The translations under genes and the position numbers were made by a program. A stretch of DNA of 40,275 nt from Clostridia bacterium (GTDB taxonomy: Bacteria > Bacillota > Clostridia > Christensenellales > Aristaeellaceae), in NCBI GenBank assembly GCA_017396845.1, contig JAFQKQ010000060.1, positions 1 to 40,275 on the forward strand. Reading direction: 5' to 3'. Every line of letters begins with the position of its first letter. The stretch's first letter is position 1. Below the pieces are notes generated by a model. That model made no database searches. It was given only the letters and a program-made list of their open reading frames with translations, and was not told the origin of the DNA. This document shows positions 6,664 through 15,369 of the stretch, in pieces.

Positions 6664-7875
6664 TTATTTCCTGCCGTATTTATTGGCGCAAATTAGCGCC
6701 ATGTCCGGCTCTTCCCAGGTCTTGTTGAGATTGCCGTTGAGTCCCATATCCCAGGGAGAACGGTAATCGGGCAGGTTATCGCGCTCGGTCAGCTCCTCGC
6801 GGATGGCCTGCAGATAACGGAAGCCGAATTCATAGCTGGGCGCTACATAGTGTCCCTCGTCCCACTCGTTCCAGTTGTCGATCATGAGGATCTTTCTGGC
6901 CCATGCATCCTCGGGAAGCGAGTCCGCCATTGCCTTCATACGGCGAACCAGCACGCGGTATTCGTCGGGCTGCAGATACCAGATCTTATGCCTGTCAAAG
7001 CGATAGCCCATGTTGATCCAATGGGGCGTAGTGCGGGGCGTGGGATCGCTGAAGCAGGAGGGCGTGGGGATGAAGTGCAGAGGATCGATATCGGTGCGCG
7101 TTTTGAAAAGGTTCAACTGATCTTCAATGATCGATTCCGCCGGCGGGAAATGTTCCTTGGCGCTGTATCCGGCGTTGTATCCGAAGCGGAAGTCGTAGCC
7201 TCTTGCAAGTGCGTTGTCGTTGGCTTCCTTGGTGGGCTCGGTATCGCATACGGCGATGATCAGTCCGTCAAAGCCGTATTTTTCCTTTGCGTCTCTGCGG
7301 CAGGCGTCGAATGCGGCCTTCTGCGCTTCGGGGCTTCCGAACACCTCTTCCAGGCGCTTAGGATAGTATACAAACAGTACGGGCTTATTGTCAATCTTAA
7401 GATAATTTTCGCGGCTGAAATACTGCTCTACCCAGAAGGGCATGAGGTTATTCAAAAGATCGTCCAGATCCTGCGCGGTTCCCCAGCGCGGGCTGTTTTC
7501 AAACATGATGGCGAATTTCATGTAGTTCTGATATTTTGCGTTGAACAGCGCCTCGTGCAGGCCATGGCCGCAGCGAAGATCGTTGGGCGTAAGGGGCTTG
7601 CCCATGTTTACCAGATGTCTGTACCAGCAATGGATAAAGCAGTTGATGCCGTGCTCTACCGCCCACTTGATTTCCCAATCGCATACTTCGGGATTTTCTT
7701 CGTCATAATAGCCCATCAGCGGCGTGCGCTCCGGATAGGCAAACAGGTCGTCGAAGCCGTTGTGAAGGCCGGGCGCGCCCTTTTTCCATGCGGCGTAGTA
7801 ATGCGCGGCAACGATGCGGTCGGTTGTCGCGGGCATGGGCTTGGGTACATAGTTTTCAAGTTTAATCTTATACAT
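6664..7875 (-). CDS. GH99-like / WbsX-family protein, copy 2
   Basis: A 403-residue protein of the glycosyltransferase WbsX/GH99-like family. Family features are an early AHYYAAW segment (cf. YYPQW), WEIKWAVEHGINCFIHCWYR, and the C-terminal acidic signature IDNWNEWDEGHYVAPS, where GH99 enzymes carry their catalytic Glu residues. GH99 members are endo-acting on alpha-mannosides; many WbsX proteins lack a proven activity. There is no signal peptide, so it is cytosolic and probably acts on an imported oligosaccharide. The start at 7875 is preceded by AAGGGG. It lies 17 bases behind a close paralogue (7893-9107), a clear tandem duplication. The first 45 residues and the last 100 are the most alike and the middle has diverged, hinting at different substrates. 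Confidence 0.85.
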   Translation of the reverse strand: MYKIKLENYVPKPMPATTDRIVAAHYYAAWKKGAPGLHNGFDDLFAYPERTPLMGYYDEENPEVCDWEIKWAVEHGINCFIHCWYRHLVNMGKPLTPNDLRCGHGLHEALFNAKYQNYMKFAIMFENSPRWGTAQDLDDLLNNLMPFWVEQYFSRENYLKIDNKPVLFVYYPKRLEEVFGSPEAQKAAFDACRRDAKEKYGFDGLIIAVCDTEPTKEANDNALARGYDFRFGYNAGYSAKEHFPPAESIIEDQLNLFKTRTDIDPLHFIPTPSCFSDPTPRTTPHWINMGYRFDRHKIWYLQPDEYRVLVRRMKAMADSLPEDAWARKILMIDNWNEWDEGHYVAPSYEFGFRYLQAIREELTERDNLPDYRSPWDMGLNGNLNKTWEEPDMALICANKYGRK

Positions 7876-7892
7876 ACGATATCCCCTTCCGT

Positions 7893-9107
7893 TTATTTTT
7901 GTGTAAGCCGCTTTTCGCACATTTCGCTTAAATCCGGCTCATCCCAACTCTTATTGAGATTCTTATTAAGCCCCATATCCCAGGGGGAACGGTAATCGGG
8001 CAGGTTATCGCGAAGGGTGAGTTCTTCGCGGATGGCCTGAAGATACTTAAAGCCGTATTCATAGCAGGGAGAAACATAATGTCCCTCGTCCCACTCGTTC
8101 CAGTTGTCGATCATGAATATGCGCTTGCCCCATGCGCCGTCGGGAAGATGATCGGCAATTTCCTTCATGCCGCGCAGCACCTTCCTGAATCCGTCGGCGG
8201 TTAAATGGTAGCGCGTTTCCTGGGCAAAACGAAAGCCCAGATTATTCCAAGCCTCGGTTGTTCGCGGCGTTGCGTCGCGGAAGCACGAAGCTACGGGTAT
8301 GTGCTTCGTAGGATCGGGTGAGAGGCGTTTTTTCAGGAATTCTATCTGGCCTGTGATGATTTCGTCGTCTGACGGGAGGTCCTTTTCGGGGGCATAGCCC
8401 GCATTGTAGGAAAAGTGAAAATCGTATCCGCGATTTTCGCAGTCTTTGTAGAGTTCCGGATTGATCTCGTTGTAATCCCAGATGCATGCAGCGATTAAAA
8501 GCCCGTCAAAGCCGGCCTTTTTCGCGTATTCGCGGCAGGCGTCAAATACGGCCCTTTGTTCCTCAACGGATGCAAACGCCGCGTCCAGATGGCTTTTTCC
8601 GCACACAAACAAAACGGGCTTGTTGTCAAGCAGCAGATAGTTTTCTCTCTTAAAATACTCTTCCGTCCAGAAGGGCATTAAGTTTTCTACCATGTCGCGC
8701 TTGTCGGTGTTTCCCCAGCGACCGCCGTTTTCAAACATGATGGCAAATTTCATCATGCTCTGATATCTGGCGTTAAAAAGCGCCTCGTGAAGGCCGTGTC
8801 CGCACCTGAGGTCGGAAACCGTTACGGGCTTTCCTTCGTTGTGCTTTCTGCGGTACCAGCAGTGGATAAAGCAGTTCACGCCATGTTCCAGCGCCCACTT
8901 GATCTCCCAATCGCATACCTCGGGGTTTTCTTCGTCGTAATAGCCCATAAGAGGCGTGCGCTCGGGATAGCCGTGAAGATCATCAAAGCCGTTGTGAAGG
9001 CCGGGCGCGCCTTTTTTCCACGCGGCATAGTAATGCGCGGCGACGATGCGGTCGGACGCTGCGGGCATAGGCTTGGGTACGTAGTTTTCCAGTTTGATAT
9101 TATACAT
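7893..9107 (-). CDS. GH99-like / WbsX-family protein, copy 1
   Basis: A 404-residue paralogue of the next gene, sharing long identical blocks such as VPKPMPA, DRIVAAHYYAAWKKGAPGLHN, FIHCWYR and FMIDNWNEWDEGHYV. It is predicted to be cytosolic, with the TIM-barrel fold of GH99-like proteins and the paired acidic residues in the C-terminal NEWDEG motif. It sits downstream of the sugar transporter genes, with a GC-rich hairpin (9201-9234) between the binding-protein gene and this one, so it may be expressed at a lower level than the transporter. The role is probably hydrolysis of a mannose-type linkage in the imported glycan (inference from family and neighbours). A transferase role, as the WbsX name suggests, is not excluded. 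Confidence 0.85.
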   Translation of the reverse strand: MYNIKLENYVPKPMPAASDRIVAAHYYAAWKKGAPGLHNGFDDLHGYPERTPLMGYYDEENPEVCDWEIKWALEHGVNCFIHCWYRRKHNEGKPVTVSDLRCGHGLHEALFNARYQSMMKFAIMFENGGRWGNTDKRDMVENLMPFWTEEYFKRENYLLLDNKPVLFVCGKSHLDAAFASVEEQRAVFDACREYAKKAGFDGLLIAACIWDYNEINPELYKDCENRGYDFHFSYNAGYAPEKDLPSDDEIITGQIEFLKKRLSPDPTKHIPVASCFRDATPRTTEAWNNLGFRFAQETRYHLTADGFRKVLRGMKEIADHLPDGAWGKRIFMIDNWNEWDEGHYVSPCYEYGFKYLQAIREELTLRDNLPDYRSPWDMGLNKNLNKSWDEPDLSEMCEKRLTQK

Positions 9108-9200
9108 ACGGCATCCTTTACGCGATTTACTGTGAATACGCGTGTTTTTTAAGATTTCTTACGGATGATGTGCTGTAAATTCAACCGGTGCTAAAGAATT

Positions 9201-9234
9201 GCCCCCGGAGCGGAGCAAGCTGCACTCCAGGGGC
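9201..9234 (-). terminator. Hairpin between binding-protein gene and WbsX genes (attenuator-like)
   Basis: GCCCCTGGAG/CTCCGGGGGC (minus strand) makes a 10-bp stem with one G-U pair. The following bases are AATTCTTT, a weak T-tract. It could partly terminate transcription after the solute-binding protein gene, which is often expressed above its operon partners. Confidence 0.5.
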
Positions 9235-9273
9235 GGAATTATGGACTATGAATTCAAGAAATCAGGCTTTGAA

Positions 9274-10905
9274 TTAATAGTACATGTTGTAGATTTCGAG
9301 AAGCTCCTGTACGCCGTACTCTTCGAGGGTGGCGATGAAGTTATCATACTCGTCCTCGATGGAGATTTCGCCGACGATGAACTTGGCTTCCATGGATTTT
9401 ACATAGTCATCCAGCGGAACGGTCAGCTCGTTTACACGGGCGAGATCGTCAGCGGTGAAGAACATGTGGGGAACGGAGTCTACATAGAAGGGGCTGTAGG
9501 CTTGCTGCTGCTGGATTTCATCATCGCGGCATACGTCGCCGTCTTTAAACAGCTTGCCGACTGCGGTTTCGGGATACTTCTGGCCGAGGATTACTCTGTA
9601 GGGAGCGTAGCCGGTCTGATGGAAGCCGGGTACAGACCACAGGGACAGGTTGGTGCAGCGGTGCGTCCAGTCGCTGGCCATGTCATCGGGACGGTTGTAG
9701 GAGAGGTTCTGGATCTCCTCGTTCCAGTAGTGGCCGTCGCCGTTCCAGTCGAGTTCGGAACCTACCTGCGGGCCGTATGCGGCGAAGCTGTACCACTCAA
9801 CGGTGTACATAGTGTCAGCCAGCTTGGCAATTGCGATTGCTACTTCTTCGGAAGCATCGGCGTTGATGGAGAAGAGGGATACCTGGGCGACGGGGTTGGG
9901 AGCGGGCCATACGGGGGTATCGCCGTCGTTGTCTACGAGAGCGTCTGCTGCGCACCACTCGGTCTGACGATCGGGATCGTATACGTAGGGAGCGGACATT
10001 GCAGAGAAGAATACATCGCCCTCAAGAATGGTGGCCTGAACCTGAGTTTCGGCCTGGGTGAACATATCGGGATCGATGAGGCCTTCGTTCCACAGATCGT
10101 TCATGTAAAGGAGGAAATCCTTATAGTATTCCGCATAGGGAATATAGATGATGTCCTTTTCTTCCTTGTTGTAGTCAATGGCAATGTAGTTGCCGCTGTT
10201 GGCGACATAGCCGTAAGCACGGATGAAGAAGCCGCGCTCGTTCTGAGCTTCGTCCCAGGAGCCGGTGAAGGGGATTTCGTCGTCGGTTTCGCCGTCGCCG
10301 TCTGCGTCGCCGTCGCGTACTGCGATCAGAACGTCTTTGAACTCTTCAAGAGTCTTGGGCATTTCGAGGCCGAGGTTGTCGAGCCAGGAAGTGCGGATGA
10401 ACTGACGTACGTCGTAGTTCCAGATGTTGTTAAGGCCCGGGAAGCCGTAGATGTTGCCGTCGGCTGCGGTGATTCCCTTAGCGATGGCGGGATCATCTTC
10501 CAGGATCTTGGAGAAGTTGGGCATATACTGGAGAAGATCATTGATGGGGCGCAGGATGCCTTCGGAAACGCCGTACTGTACAATCTTGTTTGCATCGAAG
10601 GAGTAGCCGAGGATGGCGTCGGGCATATCGCCGGAGTTCAGCATCATCGGTACGCGGTCATTTGCGGCTGCGGAGTCGATTACGGACTATTCAATATCAA
10701 GTCCGCTGTAACGGGAAAGGTACTGAGCCATCCAGTTGCGGTCAACGGAAAGGTTGACGGAAGCGCCGTTTGCAACAAGCGCGATGCTTACCTTGACGGG
10801 TTCGTCAGATACGGGCAGGCCGGGAACGCCGGTAAGTCCGCCTTCCGCCATGGCGAAGCTTGCGAGCATCATCAAAGCGATGATAAGAGCAACGAGTTTT
10901 TTCAT
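9274..10905 (-). pseudogene. Sugar ABC transporter solute-binding protein (LipO type) with an in-frame TAG
   Basis: From the ATG at 10905 (AAGGAGG upstream) the frame codes a signal peptide (MKKLVALIIALMMLASFAMA) and reads to a TAG at 10689-10687, after the segment YSGLDIE. The same frame then continues without interruption for 470 codons: SVIDSAAANDRVP, MLNSGDMPDAILGYS, and on to NMYY at 9274. Related proteins normally carry Trp just after this GLDIE-like segment, so the simplest reading is a TGG to TAG change in a gene of about 543 codons. TAG serves as the ordinary stop of paaK in this window, which argues against general recoding. A sequence error, a recent null mutation or amber suppression would each explain it. 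The signal peptide ends in AMA and has no lipobox Cys. Confidence 0.8.
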
Positions 10906-10952
10906 GGGAAAACCTCCTTTTTTTTATATTGCACAGCTCAAAGCTGTAACAA

Positions 10953-11882
10953 TTATCCTTTGATCGAACCGATCATGACGCCCTTTACAAAATACTTCTG
11001 AACGAAGGGGTAGGCGATCAGTATGGGAAGGTTGGCGATGATAATCAGGGAATACTTCATAGTTTCTGCAAGGCGCTGTCTGCGCAGAAGATCGGCAAGC
11101 TCTTCCGTGGACATGCCCGTTACGTCCAGGCTGATGGACTGGTTCATCAGGAGAACCTGCCTCATAACCAGCTGCAGCGGGAAATACTTCTGGCTGTTCA
11201 GGAACAGAAGGCCGTTGAAGTAGCTGTTCCAGTGGCCTACGGCGTGATACAGCGCCATAACGGATATAATCGCGCCGGACAGGGGGAGAATAATCTGCAT
11301 GAAGATTCTGAACTCGCCCGCGCCGTCCACCTTGGCAGCTTCTCTTAAGGTTTCGGGGAAGGACTGGAAATTCGTTCGGGTGATGATCATGTTGTACACG
11401 CTGAACGCGCCCGGAATGATCATAACGGCGGGCGTATCGATAAGCCCTAAGGATTTGATTACCAGATAAAACGGTATCGTGCCGCCGCCGAAGTACATGG
11501 TGAATACAAAGTAGCCGGTGATAAGGCCGCGTCCCTTGAGCGTTTTTCTCGACAGCGCGTAGGATGCGGGCAGAAGCAGGAAAAGGTTGTACACGGTACC
11601 GATCGCGGTATACAGTATCGTATTGCGGTAGCCCGTCCATACCTGCGAATAATTCAGTACCGAACGGTAGGAATCAAGCGTATACCCGATCGGCCACAGG
11701 AAAACTTTTCCGCCGATAACGGCATTCGGGTCTGAGAAGGAGGCGACAATGGTGTAATAAATGGGATATGCGCAGACAAAAATGATGACGCACATCAAAA
11801 GAAGGTTTATGGTATCGAATACTACGTCAAAACGCGTTCTGGCTTCAACGCCCTTGTGCCTTGGCTTAAGAAGCTTTTTCAT
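10953..11882 (-). CDS. Carbohydrate ABC transporter permease (YtcP family)
   Basis: A 309-residue inner-membrane permease with about six membrane segments. The conserved EAA loop reads LREAAKVDGAGEFRIFMQIILPLS, the contact point for the ATPase. The C-terminus VMIGSIKG is typical of YtcP-like partners of LplB. The second ATG (11882) is preferred because GGAG lies 8 bases upstream; the first ATG overlaps that spacing. With the gene upstream and the binding protein downstream it forms a polysaccharide/oligosaccharide importer. No ATPase is encoded in this cluster, so a shared MsmX-like ATPase must be used; one is present at 36440-37543. Confidence 0.93.
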   Translation of the reverse strand: MKKLLKPRHKGVEARTRFDVVFDTINLLLMCVIIFVCAYPIYYTIVASFSDPNAVIGGKVFLWPIGYTLDSYRSVLNYSQVWTGYRNTILYTAIGTVYNLFLLLPASYALSRKTLKGRGLITGYFVFTMYFGGGTIPFYLVIKSLGLIDTPAVMIIPGAFSVYNMIITRTNFQSFPETLREAAKVDGAGEFRIFMQIILPLSGAIISVMALYHAVGHWNSYFNGLLFLNSQKYFPLQLVMRQVLLMNQSISLDVTGMSTEELADLLRRQRLAETMKYSLIIIANLPILIAYPFVQKYFVKGVMIGSIKG

Positions 11883-11898
11883 ATGCATTGCTCCTTTC

Positions 11899-12837
11899 TC
11901 AGAACAGCGATGTATCGCTGACCTTCCTGGAAATACCGTTTACCAGCAGCAATACGATCGCGTTGATGATATTGTTGAAAAGGCCGATGGCGGTGGTGAG
12001 GCTGAACTGGCCTCCCAATATGCCCAAGCGGTAGGTATAGGTGGAAATAACCTCGCTCACGTCGCGGTTCAAATCGTTTTGAAGCAGGTATACCTTTTCA
12101 AAGCCGACGTTCAATACCGTGCCCACGCGCATAATGAGAAGGATGATGATGGTGGGGAGGATGGTCGGAACATCGATGTACATGATTTTCTGAATGCGGT
12201 TTGCACCGTCGATTCTGGCGGCTTCAATGGATTCCATATCAACAGCGGCGAGCGCCGAGAGATAGATAATGGAGTTCCAGCCGGAGTGCTGCCAGATTTC
12301 CGAAATTACATAGATTGGACGAAATGCCGAAGACATGCCGAGGAAGGCAACCTGTTCTCCGCCCATCGCTTTTATGATGATATTCACGATGCCGCTTTCG
12401 CGATCCAGAAACAGGCTGATCAAGCCGGCGACCGCTACCATAGAAATGAAGTGCGGCATGTAGGTGAGCATCTGCGCGGTCTTTTTCAGGCGAAGGTTTC
12501 TGATTTCGTTGATCATGAACGCCAGTATGATCGGAACGGGGAATGTGAATATGATTGTATACAGGGACAGAAGAATCGTGTTCCCGATGAGCTCCACAAA
12601 ATTGGGGGCTTCAATAAACTGAATGAAATATTTAAATCCCGTCCATTCGCTGCCTAAAAAGCCTTGTTTGATTTTAAAATTGCGGAAGGCGATTTGAATG
12701 CCGTACATAGGGATATACTTGAAAATAAATACGTCTAACAAGGCCGGCAGGAGAAACAGATAAAAAACCCAGTGGGATTTCATGTAGCGAAAAAAGCGCG
12801 CCTGCCAGGAGGACTTGCCTAAAAGCGTTGGCTGCAT
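11899..12837 (-). CDS. Carbohydrate ABC transporter permease (LplB family)
   Basis: A 312-residue permease, the first gene of the minus-strand glycan operon. The N-terminus has the LplB-type FLLPALLDVFIFKYIPMYGI segment. The EAA loop reads SIEAARIDGANRIQKIMYI, and five to six membrane spans are evident. The ATG at 12837 is chosen for the AGAGGA site just upstream; an in-frame ATG at 12855 is an alternative. The stop lies 16 bases before the next permease start, so the two are translated together. LplB/YtcP pairs import oligosaccharides such as those released from plant or host polysaccharides. Confidence 0.93.
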   Translation of the reverse strand: MQPTLLGKSSWQARFFRYMKSHWVFYLFLLPALLDVFIFKYIPMYGIQIAFRNFKIKQGFLGSEWTGFKYFIQFIEAPNFVELIGNTILLSLYTIIFTFPVPIILAFMINEIRNLRLKKTAQMLTYMPHFISMVAVAGLISLFLDRESGIVNIIIKAMGGEQVAFLGMSSAFRPIYVISEIWQHSGWNSIIYLSALAAVDMESIEAARIDGANRIQKIMYIDVPTILPTIIILLIMRVGTVLNVGFEKVYLLQNDLNRDVSEVISTYTYRLGILGGQFSLTTAIGLFNNIINAIVLLLVNGISRKVSDTSLF

Positions 12838-12867
12838 GTATTCACATCCTCTCATTTATTATACATT

Positions 12868-12897
12868 ATTATAACGGGTTGGTCGGTTCGATTACAA
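12868..12897 (-). promoter_or_regulatory. Likely promoter of the glycan transporter operon
   Basis: Minus strand TTGTAA (12897-12892), an 18-bp spacer and TATAAT (12873-12868), about 30 bases before the LplB start. It fits a sigma-A promoter and faces away from the regulator gene. Confidence 0.6.
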
Positions 12898-13109
12898 TAT
12901 TAAATACTTGCACAAGACTTGAGCATCGATTTTTGGAGTGATTTTACCGAAAGAGTATTTGGTCAGAAATATTAAAAACTTGCAATTGGGCGTTTTTTTC
13001 GCTTTTTATAGTTGTGATTTTTTGCGCAGAGTTATATCACTAACAAAAAATGGTTAAAACGCCCCATAATAAGCGCCAAGACTTATGCAATATATACATA
13101 CATATCCAT

Positions 13110-13138
13110 TTGACTAATTTTGTAAAATAGTTTACAAT
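13110..13138 (+). promoter_or_regulatory. Promoter of the AraC-type regulator gene
   Basis: TTGACT (13110-13115), 17 bp, TACAAT (13133-13138). The predicted start near 13145 leaves a leader of about 95 bases before the gene. Confidence 0.75.
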
Positions 13139-13240
13139 AGAGGATAAGTAGCCTGGGGGTTTTGTGCGCTTTTTTGCCCTTTGATGGATCGCTGCGGAAG
13201 CGTCTTCGGCTACAGATCATAACAAGGACAGGTTTTGCCT

Positions 13241-15367
13241 ATGAATAGATCTGCCGGTTTCCGTTTATCTCATATCATTAAAACGCGTTCTTTTTTGCTG
13301 CAGCTTTTGATCACAGCCATTATAGCCGCCTCGGTTCCGCTGGCAATTATGACCATCCGCATGGTATCGGACGGCATGAATCATGTATATGAAATGACCG
13401 ATACGCGCCTGAAAAACGCCACGGACGCGGCCGCCATTCAGTTCGAAAGCTATGTAAACCGCATGGATGAAGTTTCCTATAAAATGCATGTTGCTCCAAA
13501 GCTGTTTGACAGCGCGCTTGATGACGGCGTACAGGCGGAAAAGGATGCGCTGGAGTTGATGAAGAACTATGAAACATCGCTCCCCTATGCGGACTGCTAT
13601 GCGCTGTATTCCCTATCAAACGACGCCATATATACAAACCAGGGAAAAATGCGCACGAACGGATTCTGCGCGTTCGTGCTGGGTATGTCGGAAGAGGAGT
13701 TCATTAATCTGCTCGATTCCTTCGGTACGGCAAGAGGCTTTGCTACGTGGGAGAAGAGCAAGGGCAATGTTCTGTATGTTATGCCCCTTCGAACCGGTAC
13801 GTCGGCCGCCGTCAGCCGTTATGTGATTTTTAAGAGTTCACCGAGTCATTTTTCCGAAATCTTTTCAACCGTGCTTTCAGAGGAGTATGAAATCCATGAG
13901 ATACAGGACGGGAAAGGAAACATCATATATAAGAATGTAGCCTCTGAACATAAGGATCAGTATTCGGAGCAGCTTCTGTCCATGACGATCCGCGGCTCCG
14001 GCGGTTTTGTTTTGACCGTATGTACGGATAAATCCTCATTGCAGGCGGGGCTTGAAAAGCTGGGCGGATATTCAAGGCTGCTCTGTACGATATGCGCTCT
14101 TTTGTGCGGTATTCTGATTGCGGGACTCGTATTCGTCAACTACCGCCCCATCGCGCAGCTTCTTAAGCAGGTTCATAAATCGGACGCCGAACGATTCGCC
14201 TCCGAATTCGAAACCATACTTTCTTCCTATTACAACCTGATCAATGAAAAAGGCAAGCTTACCTATCAGCTGTACGAGAAGGATGTAGTGATCGTAGACA
14301 GGATCATGGACGAGCTTTTGAGCGGCAGAAAGATTTCCGCAAAGGATATGGCGCTTCTTACGCTGGATTCGCCGTGGTATTGGGTTGTGTGCGCGCCGCT
14401 GGATCAGATCAAAAACGTAACCGAGATTATTGAACACAACGGCATTGGAACACCGATTTATGCCATAGAAATGTACCGCGACAACCATCTGGCATTTGTG
14501 TGCGGCGCGCCGGAGGATTCCGAAGAGTCTTTGATGCTCCTTTCCAAAACGCTGCGCCAGCTTGTAGCAAGCGATACGGTTCCCTTGGGTTACAGCCGGG
14601 CGTTTGACAATCCCACATATCTGGCGCAGGCGTATCTTGAGGCCAATCAGGCGCTTCATACGGCCCAGAATACCGACAAGAGCGATTTCTATCGGTCGGA
14701 TATCAATCAGCAGCCGATGTTTATGCTGGAACAGAATGACGAAAGTATTGAAAAGCTTGCAAACGCGGTAAAAACCGGCGACGATTATATGATTCGCTAT
14801 GCGGAGGAGTTCTTTGAAAAGCTTACGCAGAGCGATTCCTCTCAGGCGCTTCAGCGCTATCAGTGTTATCAGCTGGTGGATTTATACCGAAGCCTGCTGG
14901 AAGCCTCAAACCACGCCATAGATATGGAGAAGTTTTCTTCGGTGCTTCATGAAAACAGCCTCTCCGCGCTTCGCGTAAAGATACCGGAGATGATCGAGGC
15001 GCTTCAGACGGAGATCCGAAGCGGCATGGAAAACAGCGCCGTGTCCGCCGAGGCCGCGCTGATACAGTACATCGACAAGAATTTCACCAATCCTCTTCTT
15101 GATATGAACGACGCGGCGGATCATATCGGCGTATCCATCTATACGGCCAGCCGAATCCTGAAAAAGCTCACCGGCGTCAACTTCAGAAGCTATATCAACG
15201 ATCTTCGCCTGGAATACGCGCAGGAGCTTCTTCTGAACACGGATATGTCCGTAAACGATATATCCGCGCAAGTGGGCTTCACATCGCCCAGCTACTTCAT
15301 CAGCAGCTTCAAAAAGGCATTCAGCATGCCGCCCGGAAGTTTTCGAAAGTCCTGTAAGGAGGAATGA
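13241..15367 (+). CDS. Membrane-anchored AraC-family regulator (sensor plus DNA-binding)
   Basis: A 708-residue one-component regulator. A first membrane span (about residues 18-40) and a second (about 280-301) enclose an extracellular sensor of some 240 residues, probably Cache-like. After a cytoplasmic linker, the last 100 residues form the AraC double helix-turn-helix: DAADHIGVSIYTASRILKKL, then SVNDISAQVGFTSPSYFISSFKKAF. Such proteins sit beside LplB/YtcP/LipO transporters in Firmicute glycan loci and sense extracellular sugar directly. The start is uncertain: ATG at 13241 or TTG at 13235, the latter 6 bases behind AAGGA. The stop overlaps the ATG of the next gene (ATGA), so the esterase gene is in the same operon. 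It probably controls the divergent transporter operon. Confidence 0.9.
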   Translation: MNRSAGFRLSHIIKTRSFLLQLLITAIIAASVPLAIMTIRMVSDGMNHVYEMTDTRLKNATDAAAIQFESYVNRMDEVSYKMHVAPKLFDSALDDGVQAEKDALELMKNYETSLPYADCYALYSLSNDAIYTNQGKMRTNGFCAFVLGMSEEEFINLLDSFGTARGFATWEKSKGNVLYVMPLRTGTSAAVSRYVIFKSSPSHFSEIFSTVLSEEYEIHEIQDGKGNIIYKNVASEHKDQYSEQLLSMTIRGSGGFVLTVCTDKSSLQAGLEKLGGYSRLLCTICALLCGILIAGLVFVNYRPIAQLLKQVHKSDAERFASEFETILSSYYNLINEKGKLTYQLYEKDVVIVDRIMDELLSGRKISAKDMALLTLDSPWYWVVCAPLDQIKNVTEIIEHNGIGTPIYAIEMYRDNHLAFVCGAPEDSEESLMLLSKTLRQLVASDTVPLGYSRAFDNPTYLAQAYLEANQALHTAQNTDKSDFYRSDINQQPMFMLEQNDESIEKLANAVKTGDDYMIRYAEEFFEKLTQSDSSQALQRYQCYQLVDLYRSLLEASNHAIDMEKFSSVLHENSLSALRVKIPEMIEALQTEIRSGMENSAVSAEAALIQYIDKNFTNPLLDMNDAADHIGVSIYTASRILKKLTGVNFRSYINDLRLEYAQELLLNTDMSVNDISAQVGFTSPSYFISSFKKAFSMPPGSFRKSCKEE

Positions 15368-15369
15368 AT

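Larger units (their letters stand above)
12838..13240. other. Divergent control region of the glycan locus
   Basis: This 400-bp AT-rich region separates the transporter operon from the AraC-type regulator. It contains one promoter for each direction and no gene. It is the natural place for the regulator's binding sites, but I could not pick out a clear repeated operator. GGTTAAAACGCCCC (about 13050) and the TGCAATTGGGCGTTTTTT stretch (about 12980) are weakly related in opposite orientation (AACGCCC/GGGCGTT). Confidence 0.5.

Noticed and set aside
9274-10905. General recoding of TAG as an amino acid in this organism
   Set aside because: TAG ends the phenylacetate-CoA ligase and the cca genes at the expected lengths, so only a local event is supported.
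9199-11001. 600-codon open frame on the plus strand
   Set aside because: It is antisense to the binding-protein gene, lacks a ribosome binding site and has repetitive Gly/Val-rich composition typical of a shadow frame. The minus strand has clear family motifs.
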